From: Pseudomonadota bacterium
GTDB lineage: Bacteria > Pseudomonadota > Gammaproteobacteria > Burkholderiales > Burkholderiaceae_E
DNA length: 32,795 bases
Assembly (NCBI GenBank): GCA_029779435.1
Contig: JAKPAM010000057.1
Span: 1-32,795, forward strand
Direction: 5' to 3'
Shown: in pieces, positions 1 through 12,278 of the stretch
Layout of the letters: every line of letters starts with the position of its first letter
How positions within the stretch are numbered: position 1 is the first letter of the stretch
Notes under the pieces: generated by a model
Databases searched by the model: none
Told to the model about the DNA's origin: nothing
The model's input: the letters and a program-made list of their open reading frames with translations, nothing else
Made by a program: the position numbers and the translations under genes

Positions 1-64
1 TCTGAAAGACCGGTGAGGGTACCGATGCGACTGAGTGTTCGAGATGCCCGCTGCTGCGCGTCGT

Positions 65-190
65 GGCCGGATTACGCCGAAAACCAGGTGGCCTGTTTAT
101 GCCGAAAACGGCCTGGCCGGATTACGCCGAAATCCTGCCCGACCAAGCCGGCCTGAATATGCCGAAAACCCACTGGCCTGATTACGCCGA
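65..190. repeat. Array of five phased 16-bp repeats at the edge of the IS91-type unit
   Basis: Five copies of a 16-bp element, consensus GGCCKGNNTAYGCCGA, begin at 65, 90, 115, 150 and 175. Two sub-types alternate: ATTACGCCGA copies at 65, 115 and 175, and TTTATGCCGA or AATATGCCGA copies at 90 and 150. Start-to-start distances are 25, 25, 35 and 25 bp, so the one irregular step is 10 bp longer, about one helical turn. The last copy overlaps the 3' end of the transposase reading frame. Regular spacing suggests an iteron-like protein-binding array or recombination sites of the element; that role is inference. Confidence 0.75.
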
Positions 191-984
191 CGAGTGACAG
201 CGTTGCGGTGGGTGTAGCGGCTCAGATAGTCGAGCACCGCAGCCGGTCCGGCCAGCGCCGTCTTGGCGTAGACCACCCAGTCGTGATGGCGCAATGCCCG
301 TTGCCGGGCATCGCGCTGCTCAGCGTCGCTCGCCGGATCACGGACCAGCATGCCGCTGCTCTGGGCCTCGATCAGGGCCTGGAGGAACTTGCCTCGAAAC
401 ACCCGCGAGAGCGCCCGCACCGGAAAGAGAAATCCCGGGCTGCGTGGTGGTCTGATCCAGCCGGGATTGGCATGCGGCTTGGCGGCCAGCGCTCCGCAGG
501 CCATCAGAGCGTGCACGTGCAGATGGCGACGCAGATCCTGCGTCCAGGTATGCAACACCAGGGTGAAGGCAGCCGTGCCGCCCAACCAACGAGGGTTGGC
601 TGCAAACTCGGTCAGAGTGGCCGCGACTGTGCGCAGCAGCGTCTCGTACACCCAGCGCGAGTGCACCGCGGCCAGCGCATTCAACTCGTGCGGTACGGTA
701 AACACCAGATGGCAATAGGGCACATCGAGCAGTTCAGCCTGGCGCGCAGCGCGCCAGGCCTCGCGCTCACGGCTCTGGCATTGCGGACAGTGCCGATTGC
801 GGCACGAATGCCAACGCCATTGCGAGGCGCCACAACCGTCACAGCACACCCGCACGCCGCCCAGGGCCGGCGTGCGGCAGGCCACGATCGCCCGCCAGAC
901 TCGCGCCTGGGCGTGGCTCAGGCCATGGCAGTCCAGATACTGCGCGCCGAACCGGCGCAGCACCTGGGCCAGCGTCGCGGCCAT
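97..984 (-). pseudogene. IS91-family HUH transposase, C-terminally truncated
   Basis: Rolling-circle (HUH single-strand nuclease) transposase of the IS91 type. The N-terminal zinc-binding domain is visible as C47/C48, C51, C61, C66 and C69. The HUH metal site is HLHVH at residues 154-158, and the tyrosine motif YLSRYTHR is at 253-260, so all catalytic elements are present. Directly after the tyrosine motif (about residue 264, position 190-195) family similarity stops and the frame runs into the 16-bp repeat array. The protein is 295 residues against roughly 370-400 usual for the family, so the C-terminal part is lost or replaced. The start lies 7 bp after the stop of the upstream recombinase gene, forming a two-gene unit. 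Probably inactive, though the catalytic core could still fold. Confidence 0.8.
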
Positions 985-991
985 CGCCGCC

Positions 992-1864
992 TCAACGTCC
1001 GGTGATCGGCGGCAACGCCCCCAGCAGATTCAACGGCTCGCGACGCGCTCCGTCGGGAACATCCGGGCGCGCCAGGTGTAGATAGCGCGTGGTCGTGCTC
1101 ACATGCCGATGGCCGAGCCACTGCTGCAGGCTGTACAGATCGACCCCGGCTTCCAGCAGGTGCGTCGCGTAGGCATGGCGCAGCGAGTGGATGCCGCCCT
1201 GCTTGGTGATGCCGGCATGCGCGCAGGCGCCGCGATACCAGCGCTGCGCGCTCTGGATGGCCATCGGCTGATCGCTACCGGTCCGACCCACGAACAGCCA
1301 CTCGCTTGGATGGGTCAATCGCCACCAGTCACGCAGCACCGTCAGCACCGCCGCCGACATCGGCACGTACCGATCCTTGGCGCCCTTACCCTGTACCACC
1401 CGCACACACATCCGATCGGCGTGGCTGTCGATGTCCTGCACGCGCAGGCGGCATAGCTCCGACAGCCTCAGTCCCGTGCCATAAGCCAGCATCAGAAAGG
1501 TGCGCGACTTGGCGTGGCTGGCCGCGGCAAACAGCCGTGCAATCTCCTCGCGCGACAGCAACTCGGGCAGCTTCTGGCAGGCCGGGCCCAGTGGAATCTG
1601 GAAGGCTGCGCCGTCGAGCCCCAGCACCGTTCCGTAGAAAAACCGGTAGGCGCAGCCATACTGGTTCAGACTCGAACGCGACAGCTTGCGCTCGCGCAGC
1701 AGGTGCAACAAATACTGCTGCACCTCGTTGGCACTGAGCGCATCGGGAATGCGTCGGTAATGCCGGGCCAACCGCGCAACCGCATCCAGATAGGCATCGG
1801 TGGTGCGCGCCGACAACCCCCGCAACTGCAGCGCATCGAGCATCCGTCGACGAAGCGGTGTCAT
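992..1864 (-). CDS. Tyrosine recombinase (XerC/D-like), partner of the IS91-type transposase
   Basis: Phage-integrase-family site-specific recombinase of 290 residues with an intact SAM-like core-binding domain (about 5-90) and catalytic domain (about 100-275). The full catalytic set is visible: R133 in GTGLRLSE, K160 in the GKGAKDR turn, H226 and R229 in HSLRH, H252 in LGHRHVS, and the nucleophile Y261. It lies just upstream of the truncated transposase on the same strand, as is common for IS91-like elements that carry a companion recombinase. The ATG is preceded by AAGGAG six bases upstream. That Shine-Dalgarno sequence is folded into a hairpin (1873-1910), listed separately. It looks functional; the substrate may be the neighbouring repeats (inference). 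Confidence 0.88.
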   Translation of the reverse strand: MTPLRRRMLDALQLRGLSARTTDAYLDAVARLARHYRRIPDALSANEVQQYLLHLLRERKLSRSSLNQYGCAYRFFYGTVLGLDGAAFQIPLGPACQKLPELLSREEIARLFAAASHAKSRTFLMLAYGTGLRLSELCRLRVQDIDSHADRMCVRVVQGKGAKDRYVPMSAAVLTVLRDWWRLTHPSEWLFVGRTGSDQPMAIQSAQRWYRGACAHAGITKQGGIHSLRHAYATHLLEAGVDLYSLQQWLGHRHVSTTTRYLHLARPDVPDGARREPLNLLGALPPITGR

Positions 1865-1870
1865 GATCGT

Positions 1871-1910
1871 CTCCTTGATCGGGCACGGGAATCCCCCCGC
1901 CCAATCAAGG
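1871..1910 (-). promoter_or_regulatory. Hairpin overlapping the Shine-Dalgarno site of the recombinase gene
   Basis: On the plus strand CCTTGATcGGGC (1873-1884) pairs with GCCCaATCAAGG (1899-1910), an 11-of-12-bp stem with a 14-nt loop. In the minus-strand mRNA the 3' arm contains most of the AAGGAG ribosome-binding site (1871-1876) of the recombinase starting at 1864. Sequestration of the ribosome-binding site is a known way for insertion elements to silence translation from read-through transcripts. That function here is inferred; the pairing is seen directly. Confidence 0.55.
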
Positions 1911-2294
1911 TAGATCTCTCATCACCTCACCGTCGCTCTCTACCCACCGCGTCAGCGGTTTAGTTCAACTTTAATTTAGAGAATCGAGAACCACCAATGC
2001 TCGCCATTCAACTCGGCCACGTCTCGTCCGGAAATCGCTGCGTCCACCGAAATTATCCTTCAAATTCAAGCATCTGTATTTGGGACTTCGCAATGTGCGC
2101 GCCGTGTAACGCCGCACGATAACCTGTCGCTCGCCGTCCGGCAATCGACGCACCAAGGCGAGCCGCATCACATCGCAAGTCGGCAGTTGCCGCCCATCGT
2201 ACGAGGCGGCGGATCGATTGGCTCGGAGACTATCCGTTCGCGCTATATCGACGGCCCGATTGCTGTTCTGTGCGAGTCACAGGAAACTGTATGC
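1911..2294. other. Non-coding stretch between the recombinase gene and the IntI relic
   Basis: This stretch is more AT-rich than the flanking DNA. An integron attI site and cassettes would be expected here, upstream of a divergently oriented intI. I found no pair of GTTRRRY/RYYYAAC core sites and no convincing gene. A 66-codon minus-strand frame (1971-2171) has no recognisable family. It may be the eroded attI/cassette side of the integron, cut by the IS91-type unit. Confidence 0.4.
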
Positions 2295-3348
2295 ATGAAC
2301 AGCACATCGATCGCCTCGGCCACGCAGACTCCCGACGCCGCTCCTCGTCCTCACGGGCTGCTTGGCGCACTGCGTGCGCAGATCCGATATCGCCACTATA
2401 GCCTTCGGACCGAACAAGCCTACGTCTATTAGTCGCGCCAACTGATTCGATGGGCGGGCGGTAAGCACCCCCGAACGCTGGGACAGGCTGATATCGAGCA
2501 GTTTCTGTCGTATCTGGCCAATCACAAACACGTCTCGGCCTCGACGCACAAGCAGGCATTTTGTGCCATCGCGTTTCTATATCGCGAAGTACTCGGGCTC
2601 GAGTTTCCATGGCTGGCGAAACTGACCCGGCCTCGGGTGACGCGCACGATTCCCGTCGTTCCGTCGCCGGCCCAGGTACGCAGTCTGCTCGCGGAGTTGA
2701 CACCATTGACGCATTTGCTCGGACATCTGCTGTACGGCACAGGCATGCGCTTGATGGAGGGCGTCCGACTGCGAATCAAGGACGTCGATATCGATCGGCA
2801 GGTCATCATCGTCCGCCAGGCCAAAGGCAACAAGGATCGTGTGGTGATGTTGCCGGCCTCGCTTCTGTCCGACATTCGCCGGCAGATGAAGTTGGCGCGC
2901 GCCTTGTGAACGGCCGATGCAGAAACGGACTCGGCCGGCGTCGAACTACCCGCCGCGTTGGCCCGCAAATATCCTGGCGCCCCGAAAGGTTGGGCCTGGT
3001 TCTGGCTGTTCCCATCAGAACGTCATTCGGTCGATCCACGGTCCGGCGTGCGGCGGCGTCATCACCTGTATCCACAGCAGCTTCAACGGGCGATCAAGGC
3101 CGCAGCAAACACGATCGGCCTGGTGCCGCCAGTTGCAGTCCACTCGTTGCGTCACGCGTTCGCAACCCATCTGCTGCAATCCGGCACGAACATCAGGACT
3201 GTCCAGGAATTGCTCGGCCATAGCGACGTCAGCACGACCATGATCTATACGCACGAAGGCCGGTCTGGGCGCGATACGCAGCCCGCTCGACCAATTCGCC
3301 TGCACTTCGAATGTCATTCGCGGGATGCATGCCAATCGACAGGCTTGA
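2295..3348 (+). pseudogene. intI: Integron integrase (IntI-type tyrosine recombinase) relic
   Basis: Read in one frame, the sequence follows the IntI family closely: an N-terminal domain with RYRHYSLRTEQAYVY, then LYREVLG, the catalytic R in GTGMRLME, the IntI-specific patch LARKYPGA...[26 protein letters not shown], and [15 protein letters not shown] with the nucleophile tyrosine. Two in-frame stops interrupt it: TAG at 2430-2432 and TGA at 2907-2909. Both stand where family members commonly carry Trp, so each is one G-to-A change from TGG. After the final TH (3252-3254) about five bases appear to be missing: the conserved tail [13 protein letters not shown] continues in another frame from 3256 to a stop at 3346-3348. 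The gene is dead, but the frame is otherwise intact, so inactivation looks recent relative to the neighbouring debris. Confidence 0.85.
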
Positions 3349-3399
3349 TCAGTGGCTTCCTCGACTCTCAGCGCATCAAACGCCCACCCATATCCTAAT

Positions 3400-3600
3400 C
3401 TTCCGCGATGCGTAGTACGGCTCCGAGTCGTTGCGATAAACGAAGACGTGGTCGTAGTGTAGACGTCCAAATCGCTTCATAAGCGCCACCGACGAGCGTC
3501 GACTCAATTCCCCGCACCTGCAACTCATCGTGCAGCGTGCGCAGAGGCAGCTGGCCAGCACAGACGATGATCGTATCGACCTCGACAGCTTGGGTTCTCC
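3400..3600 (-). pseudogene. Scrap resembling the C-terminus of 2,4-dienoyl-CoA reductase (FadH-like)
   Basis: On the minus strand the stretch VDTIIVCAGQ followed by LRTLHDELQVRG and LVGGAYEA matches the pattern of the C-terminal NAD(P)-binding part of FadH-type reductases (VD..V.CAGQ.P...L...L, then the IGG.DVA segment). The rest of a roughly 670-residue enzyme is absent and the end appears frameshifted. I see no usable start or upstream domain. This is a small gene remnant between the IntI relic and the metal-efflux operon. The family match is from memory of the motif and is only moderately secure. Confidence 0.4.
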
Positions 3601-3820
3601 ATTGATCTTCGCTTGACCTCGCTCTGAAGGGCGAGGCTTGCGCCCTCCTCTTTCCCACAATTCGGCTTTCATCAACTGGCCAAGCGCTTCGTGGGATTGA
3701 GCATACCGAACGACCGCGCCGTGATCACCATGCCGACGGCCATGTAGGCGCTTCACCACATTACCGATTCGTCATCTTCCGGCAAGCGTACGGTCGGGCC
3801 ACGGCCCCCACAATGCGGCG
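3601..3820. other. Region upstream of the efflux operon, no gene seen
   Basis: Only short fragmentary frames occur here and none has a recognisable product. It should contain the promoter of the czcCBA-like operon. I could not identify convincing -35/-10 hexamers or a clear metal-regulator palindrome by eye. Confidence 0.4.
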
Positions 3821-5290
3821 GTGCCGCTCGACCGCAACCCTCACCGCCTCCGTGTCCTCCGCCGCCTCGCCCGGCCACCGCTGCTCGCGCTGGTCCTGGC
3901 GATCGGGGTCCACACGCCGTCGATGCGCACCGCATGGGCGCTCGATCGCGATGCGGCCGTCATCGATCTCGACCAGGCGATCGCGCGTGCCGTCGAGCAC
4001 CACCCCGGCCTGATCGCCGCCCGGCTCGACACCGATGCCGCCGACGCGCTGCGCGACCAGGCAGCGCTGCGCCCCAACCCCACGCTGACGTTCGACCATC
4101 AGCGCGTGCCGAGCGGCAACCGCGCGAACAGCCAATCGTTGAGCATTCCGATCGAGCTGGGCGGCAAGCGGCAGGCGCGCATCGATGCCGCCGACGCCAA
4201 TCGCCGTGCGGTCACGGCCGACGTCGACGAGCGCATCGCGCAAGTGCGCGCCGATACCATCGAACGCTATTTCGAACTGCTGTCGGCGCAGGACCGCGTC
4301 GAGCTGGCGCGCGCATCGATCGCGACCGCGCAACGGGCGACCGACGCGGCGAGCCGGCGCGTGCAGGCCGGCCGCGTCTCCCCCGTCGAAGAAGCGCGCG
4401 CTCGCGCGGTCGAGGATACGGCACGGATCGAGTTGAGCCAGGCGATGACCGCACTCACCGGCGCCCGCCTGCGACTGGCGGCGCTATGGGGCGCTTACGG
4501 ACAACGAAACGAACGAGGGGAACAGAATCGGGGTAACAACGCAATTGGCCATGACAGCGGCAACGAGAGCGGCAACAGAAGCGAAAACAATGGCAGGACC
4601 GAAGGCAACGACGAAGGCACGGCGATCGTCGCCCGCCTGCCGGAGGCCGCCGCACCGCCGGTCGCGGACCTGTCCGCGCTGGTGGCCTTGCTGCCCACGG
4701 CCCCGGCGATGCAGCGCGCCCAGGCGCAGATCGCGCAGCGCGAGGCGCAACTGGGCCTCGAGCGCAGCCGCGCTGTGCCCGAGACGGCGCTGCACGTCGG
4801 CACCGGCACGCTGATCGAGAACGGCTGGCGCACGAACCAGATCGGTATCTCGGTCGCGATCCCGATCTTCGATCGCAATCAGGGCAACATCGGCGAAGCA
4901 GCGGTACGCGTGCGGCAAGCGATCCAGCAGCGCCTGGCGCTCGAACAGTCGCTTCGCGCCGAACTGGCACTGAACTGGACGCGCTGGCAAAACGCGCGGC
5001 ACGAAATCGCGCTGGCGCGCGACGGCATCGTCGAGCGCGCCAGCCAGACGCTCGACGCGACGACGCGCGGCTTCGAACTCGGTAAGTTCGGCTTCCTCGA
5101 CGTGCTGGATGCGCAACGCACGCTGTTCGCCGGCCGCGCCCAGTTGCTGCGCGCCACCGCCGAAGCCTGGCAGGCACGCGCCGACATCGAGCGGCTGCTC
5201 GGTACCCGGATCTCCGATCCGGTCGCGCCGGCGGCGGCGTCCACCACGCCCGCCGTTACCCCCGCAACCACGCTCCCCGTCGCCCGCTGA
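3821..5290 (+). CDS. czcC: Outer-membrane efflux channel of a heavy-metal RND pump (CzcC-like)
   Basis: TolC-family outer-membrane factor that would form the exit duct of a Co/Zn/Cd-type tripartite pump. The 489-residue product starts at GTG 3821. An N-terminal Arg-rich stretch and a hydrophobic run (LLALVLAIGV) ending near ALDRDA look like a signal peptide. Two homologous halves rich in long coiled-coil helices follow, with typical segments such as LRPNPTLTF, SIPIELGGKR, ISVAIPIFDRNQGNI and FGFLDVLDAQRTL. Between the halves, residues about 228-267 form an Asn/Glu/Gly/Ser-rich low-complexity linker that I do not recognise from the family. Its DNA (about 4505-4622) is less GC-rich than the rest and shows short internal repetition. 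The gene is first in an operon, 16 bp before czcB. Metal specificity is inferred from the pump protein. Confidence 0.87.
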   Translation: MPLDRNPHRLRVLRRLARPPLLALVLAIGVHTPSMRTAWALDRDAAVIDLDQAIARAVEHHPGLIAARLDTDAADALRDQAALRPNPTLTFDHQRVPSGNRANSQSLSIPIELGGKRQARIDAADANRRAVTADVDERIAQVRADTIERYFELLSAQDRVELARASIATAQRATDAASRRVQAGRVSPVEEARARAVEDTARIELSQAMTALTGARLRLAALWGAYGQRNERGEQNRGNNAIGHDSGNESGNRSENNGRTEGNDEGTAIVARLPEAAAPPVADLSALVALLPTAPAMQRAQAQIAQREAQLGLERSRAVPETALHVGTGTLIENGWRTNQIGISVAIPIFDRNQGNIGEAAVRVRQAIQQRLALEQSLRAELALNWTRWQNARHEIALARDGIVERASQTLDATTRGFELGKFGFLDVLDAQRTLFAGRAQLLRATAEAWQARADIERLLGTRISDPVAPAAASTTPAVTPATTLPVAR

Positions 5291-5306
5291 ACAAGGAACC
5301 TCACCG

Positions 5307-6650
5307 ATGCCATCGGGTCCACCCGGCCGATCCCGCCAGTTTGTCCCCATCGCGCTGATCGCCATCGTGACCGCCGTCCTCGCGGCCGTTATCGTCTGGC
5401 CGCGGCATGCCGACGACGGACACGATCACGCGGACGGGCAGGCTCATGCGGAAAAAGCCACGAGCAGCCCCGGCAGCAACGAATCCCACGACAACGATCC
5501 GCGCCACGATGCACGAGGCGGCGCTCAGGTGGATCGAACCGCCCTCAGCCATCAGGCCGGCACGCCCGCGGCGACTACTACGACCACTGCATCGGACCGC
5601 ACGGCGGCAGCGCCTATAGCGCAACGCATCGTCCGTCTCGACGACGCGCAGCGCGCCGCGTCGGGCATCGGTGTCGAGCCAGCGCGCCTCACGCCGATCG
5701 ACGCCACGGTCACGCTGCCCGGCGAGATCCGGCTCGACGAGGACCGCACCGCGCACGTGGTCGCACGAGTCGCCGGCGTCGTTCAGAGCGTGCAGGTGCT
5801 GCTCGGCCAATCCGTCGCCAAGGGCCAGGTGCTGGCGGTCATCGCGAGCCCGGCGGCCTCGGACATGCGTGCGACGCTGCGCACGGCGCTGCAACGACAG
5901 GCACTGGCCGGCAAGACGCTCGAACGCGAGAAGCGGCTGTGGGCCGAGCGGATCTCGGCCGAGCAGGATTACCTTCAGGCGCAGGCCGACTACCAGACCG
6001 CCTCCATCGAAGTCGACAACGCGCGGCTCAAGCTCGCGGCATTCGACATCGCGCCGTCGATCAGCGAGGGCAATCGCTTCGCGCTGCGCGCGCCGTTCGC
6101 CGGTATCGTGCTGGCCAAGCACGCGACGCTGGGCGAGCACGTCGGCGAGGAATCAAATGTCTACACGATCGCCGACCTGTCGTCGGTATGGGCGACGTTC
6201 AACGTGACGGCCGCCGATCTGTTCGCGGTCAAGCTCGGCGCACCAGCCACCGTGACGGCATCAGCGTTGCAGGCCAGCGCGCACGGCAAGGTCTCGTACA
6301 TCGGCAACCTGATCGGCGAGGCCACGCGCATGGCCGTCGCCCACGTGACGCTGGCCAACCCCGACGGCGCCTGGCGCCCGGGGCTGTTCGTCGACGTCGC
6401 CGTCCAGGCGGGCCAACGCCGCGACGCCCTGACGGTTCCCGACGAGGCGATCCAGACCGTCGATGGGCGTCCGCAGGTGTTCGTCGAAACGCACGAGGGC
6501 TTCGTCGCGCGCCCCGTCCGCACCGGCGCGAGCGACGGCCGGCGCATCGAGATCGTCGAGGGCCTGGCCGCCGGCGAGCGCGTGGCAACGGCCAACGCCT
6601 TCGTGCTGCGCAGCGAGCTGGACAAGGATGCCGCGTCGCACAGCCACTGA
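5307..6650 (+). CDS. czcB: Periplasmic adaptor of a heavy-metal RND pump (CzcB-like membrane fusion protein)
   Basis: Membrane-fusion protein linking the inner-membrane pump to the outer-membrane channel. The ATG at 5307 is preceded by AAGGAA (5293-5298). An uncleaved or signal-type membrane segment spans about residues 12-31. A His/Asp-rich stretch (about 34-49; HADDGHDHADGQAHAE) follows, a likely periplasmic metal-binding region as in several CzcB proteins, and then a low-complexity Thr/Ala linker. The core has the usual order: barrel-sandwich half-motifs (VARVAGVVQSVQVLLGQSVAKGQ and LRAPFAGIVLAKHATLGEHVG), a hairpin between them, then beta-barrel and membrane-proximal domains. At 447 residues it fits the family. 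It lies 16 bp after czcC and 72 bp before czcA. Confidence 0.9.
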   Translation: MPSGPPGRSRQFVPIALIAIVTAVLAAVIVWPRHADDGHDHADGQAHAEKATSSPGSNESHDNDPRHDARGGAQVDRTALSHQAGTPAATTTTTASDRTAAAPIAQRIVRLDDAQRAASGIGVEPARLTPIDATVTLPGEIRLDEDRTAHVVARVAGVVQSVQVLLGQSVAKGQVLAVIASPAASDMRATLRTALQRQALAGKTLEREKRLWAERISAEQDYLQAQADYQTASIEVDNARLKLAAFDIAPSISEGNRFALRAPFAGIVLAKHATLGEHVGEESNVYTIADLSSVWATFNVTAADLFAVKLGAPATVTASALQASAHGKVSYIGNLIGEATRMAVAHVTLANPDGAWRPGLFVDVAVQAGQRRDALTVPDEAIQTVDGRPQVFVETHEGFVARPVRTGASDGRRIEIVEGLAAGERVATANAFVLRSELDKDAASHSH

Positions 6651-6692
6651 GGTCGTGAATCAGAACCCCTGGTGTCGTGATCCAGACATTGA

Positions 6693-9938
<3,246 letters not shown>

Positions 9939-10033
9939 TGGGGTTGCGCTCGACCTTTCCGCGAGTTTTTCACGTTTGTGGCCGCCGCGTCCGACGGGCG
10001 TGGGATTCGACCCTTGCACAGGCTTGTCACGGC

Positions 10034-10062
10034 GGCGCCGCCGGGTGTGAAGGGGCGGCGCC
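10034..10062. terminator. GC-rich hairpin between convergent czcA and the sensor-kinase gene
   Basis: GGCGCCGCC (10034-10042) and GGCGGCGCC (10054-10062) form a perfect 9-bp stem with an 11-nt loop, in the 263-bp gap between two convergent operons. There is no T tract on either side, so it is at best a weak or Rho-assisted terminator. The remainder of 9939-10201 shows no gene. Confidence 0.4.
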
Positions 10063-10201
10063 CAACGAGACCAACTCACCCGACGGTCGAACGCATCCCC
10101 GCCTCACGAGAAACGAGAGCACCACCTTCGTGACGCCCCCCACGCAAAGGTCGAACGTTCAAGAAACCTCCCACCCAGGCATCAGTCGAGACGACACCGC
10201 A

Positions 10202-11569
10202 TCAGGACACGACCTCTCCCGCGGCGCGCACCGTAAACCCCACGGTCGTCACGCCGTCAGCCGAGCGGGCGAACGTCGAGCCGCCGTGCATCCGCGCAAT
10301 CGCCGACACGATGGCCAGGCCCAGGCCATGATGCTGGTCCGACTGCGCCCGTGACGGCTCGCCGCGATGGAAGCGGTCGAACATCTGCTTGACGAGCCCG
10401 TCCGGCAGCGGCGGCCCGTCATTGGCGACCGCCACACTGTATCGAGCGCCCTCCGACGCGATCCGGATCACGATCGACGATCCCGGCGCCGCGAAGCGCG
10501 TGGCATTCGACAACAGGTTGGACACCGCGCGCTTGATCAGCATCGCGTCGACCGGCGCGTCGGCATTGCCCTCGATGCGCGCGCCGAGGCGCGCATCGTC
10601 GAGCGCCGCCTCGTGGTAGTCGATGACATCGCGCACGACGTCCGCCAGGCTCGATGAGGGAAAGCGGTCGACGGTCGCGCCCTGGTCGGCCCGCGCCAGG
10701 AACAGCATGTCGCGCACGATGCCCTTGAGCCGATGCAGGTCGTCCAACCCGGCCGCCAGGAACTCGCGCAGCGACGCGTCGTCGGCCGACGCGGCCAACG
10801 CGATCTCGGCGCCGGTGATCAGCGTCGTCAGCGGCGTGTTCAATTCGTGCGCGACATCGGCGCTGAACGCCTGCTGCTGGCGGAATGCCGTCTCGATGCG
10901 CCCGAGCGCGCGATTGAACGACGCCACCAGGTCCATCAGTTCCGCATCGACGCCTTGCTCGGGCAGCCGGTCACCGATCGACGTGGCCGACAGCGCGTTG
11001 GCCTGCCGCGAGATCCGCGCCAGCGGCCGCAGCGCGCGCTCGGACAGCACCCGGCCCAGCACGATCGCGACGCTGGTGCCCGCGACCAGGCACAGCACCA
11101 GGATGCGCGCCAGCGACCCGCGCAGCAGCCGGCCTTCCTCGTCGTCGATCGTCATGACGATCCGGCCGATATCGGGGCGACGCTCGAGCGCCAGCACTTC
11201 GACCAGGCCATGTCCCGGCGCGAAATCCCCGGCCGGAACCGGCCCCACGCCATACAGCAATTGTCCGTCGCGGCCGACCAGCCACACGCGCGTGCCCACG
11301 TGGCCGAGCAGCATGTCGCTCAGGCGGTGGCTGAGCGTGGCCAGACCGGGCTCGTCCCGGGTCTCGTCGAGCAGGTGACTGACCACCGCCAACGCGCCAT
11401 CCAGCGCCTGGACGCGGGTGCGCTGCAGTTCGCGGTCGAAAGCCACGTACTCGATGGCACCGATGACGCCGAACAGGCACAAACCCAGCAGCGCCATCCC
11501 CGCCGCCATTCGACGACGGATCGACGGGCGAAGGGCCGAGGGACGAAGGATCGACGGGCGCCGCGTCAT
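10202..11569 (-). CDS. czcS: Heavy-metal sensor histidine kinase (CzcS/CusS-like)
   Basis: Membrane sensor kinase of 455 residues. Transmembrane helices at about 23-45 and 153-173 enclose a periplasmic domain of about 105 residues. A HAMP domain follows (about 174-227). The H-box [13 protein letters not shown] has the phospho-acceptor H241. The N-box is NLLSNA (351-356), G1 is VANDGPP (381-387) and G2 is GLGLAI (415-420). Its ATG overlaps the stop of the upstream regulator gene in an ATGA junction, so the two are translationally coupled. Convergent placement with czcCBA makes it the likely sensor of the metal that induces the pump. The family is clear; the signal is inferred from context. Confidence 0.88.
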   Translation of the reverse strand: MTRRPSILRPSALRPSIRRRMAAGMALLGLCLFGVIGAIEYVAFDRELQRTRVQALDGALAVVSHLLDETRDEPGLATLSHRLSDMLLGHVGTRVWLVGRDGQLLYGVGPVPAGDFAPGHGLVEVLALERRPDIGRIVMTIDDEEGRLLRGSLARILVLCLVAGTSVAIVLGRVLSERALRPLARISRQANALSATSIGDRLPEQGVDAELMDLVASFNRALGRIETAFRQQQAFSADVAHELNTPLTTLITGAEIALAASADDASLREFLAAGLDDLHRLKGIVRDMLFLARADQGATVDRFPSSSLADVVRDVIDYHEAALDDARLGARIEGNADAPVDAMLIKRAVSNLLSNATRFAAPGSSIVIRIASEGARYSVAVANDGPPLPDGLVKQMFDRFHRGEPSRAQSDQHHGLGLAIVSAIARMHGGSTFARSADGVTTVGFTVRAAGEVVS

Positions 11570-12278
11570 GCGGCCGGCAACGCCGCTTCGCCGCTTTCGG
11601 ACGGGTCGCGCGCCTCGAGCACATACCCCATGCCGCGCACCGTATGGACGAGCCTGCGATCGAACGGATCGTCGAGCTTGCGGCGCAGCCGGCGCACCGC
11701 CACCTCGACCACGTTGGTATCGCTGTCGAAGTTCATGTCCCAGATCTGCTCGGCCAGTTCGGTGCGCGACAGCACCTGTCCCTGGCGCCGCAACAGCAAC
11801 ACCAGCAGGTTGAACTCCTTGGCGGTCAGTTCGAGCCTGCGCCCCGCGCGTACGGCGCGGCGGCTGGCGAGGTTGACCGCCAGGTCGGCGACGCGTAGCA
11901 CGGGGTCGCCGGCCGGCGTCGGCATCGACGAGCGGCGCAACAGCGCGTGCACGCGCGCCTGCAGCTCCGAAAACGCGAACGGCTTGACCAGGTAGTCGTC
12001 GGCACCGCTTTGCAGCCCCTTGACCCGATCCTCGACATCGACTCGGGCCGACAGCATCAGCACCGGCGTGGCCTTGCGCCGCCGCAGCGCCGCGACGACG
12101 CCATGCCCATCCATGCCCGGCAGCATCACGTCGAGGATGATCGCGTCGTAGTCCCGCTCGCTCGCCAGGTGCAGGCCGTCGACGCCGTCATGCGCGACGT
12201 CGACCGAAAAGCCCGCCTGGCCGAGCCCGCGCCGCAGGTACTCGGCCAACCGGCGTTCATCCTCGACGACCAGCAGTT

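Noticed and set aside
65..190. CRISPR array
   Set aside because: Repeats are 16 bp with gaps of only 9 or 19 bp, two alternating repeat types and no cas genes.
1971..2171. 66-codon minus-strand frame
   Set aside because: No family signature, weak start context and lies in debris; not called as a gene.
1911..2294. Possible attI/attC sites next to the IntI relic, including a GTTCAAC near 1964
   Set aside because: No partner GTTRRRY core at a suitable distance and no imperfect palindrome of attC type could be found.
2430..2909. Recoding of TAG/TGA (readthrough) in the integron integrase
   Set aside because: Two different stop codons plus a separate 3' frameshift point to simple decay. Nothing else in the window suggests stop-codon recoding.
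10733..11995. 420-codon plus-strand frame opposite the kinase and regulator genes
   Set aside because: Runs antisense across two well-supported genes and has no recognisable product.
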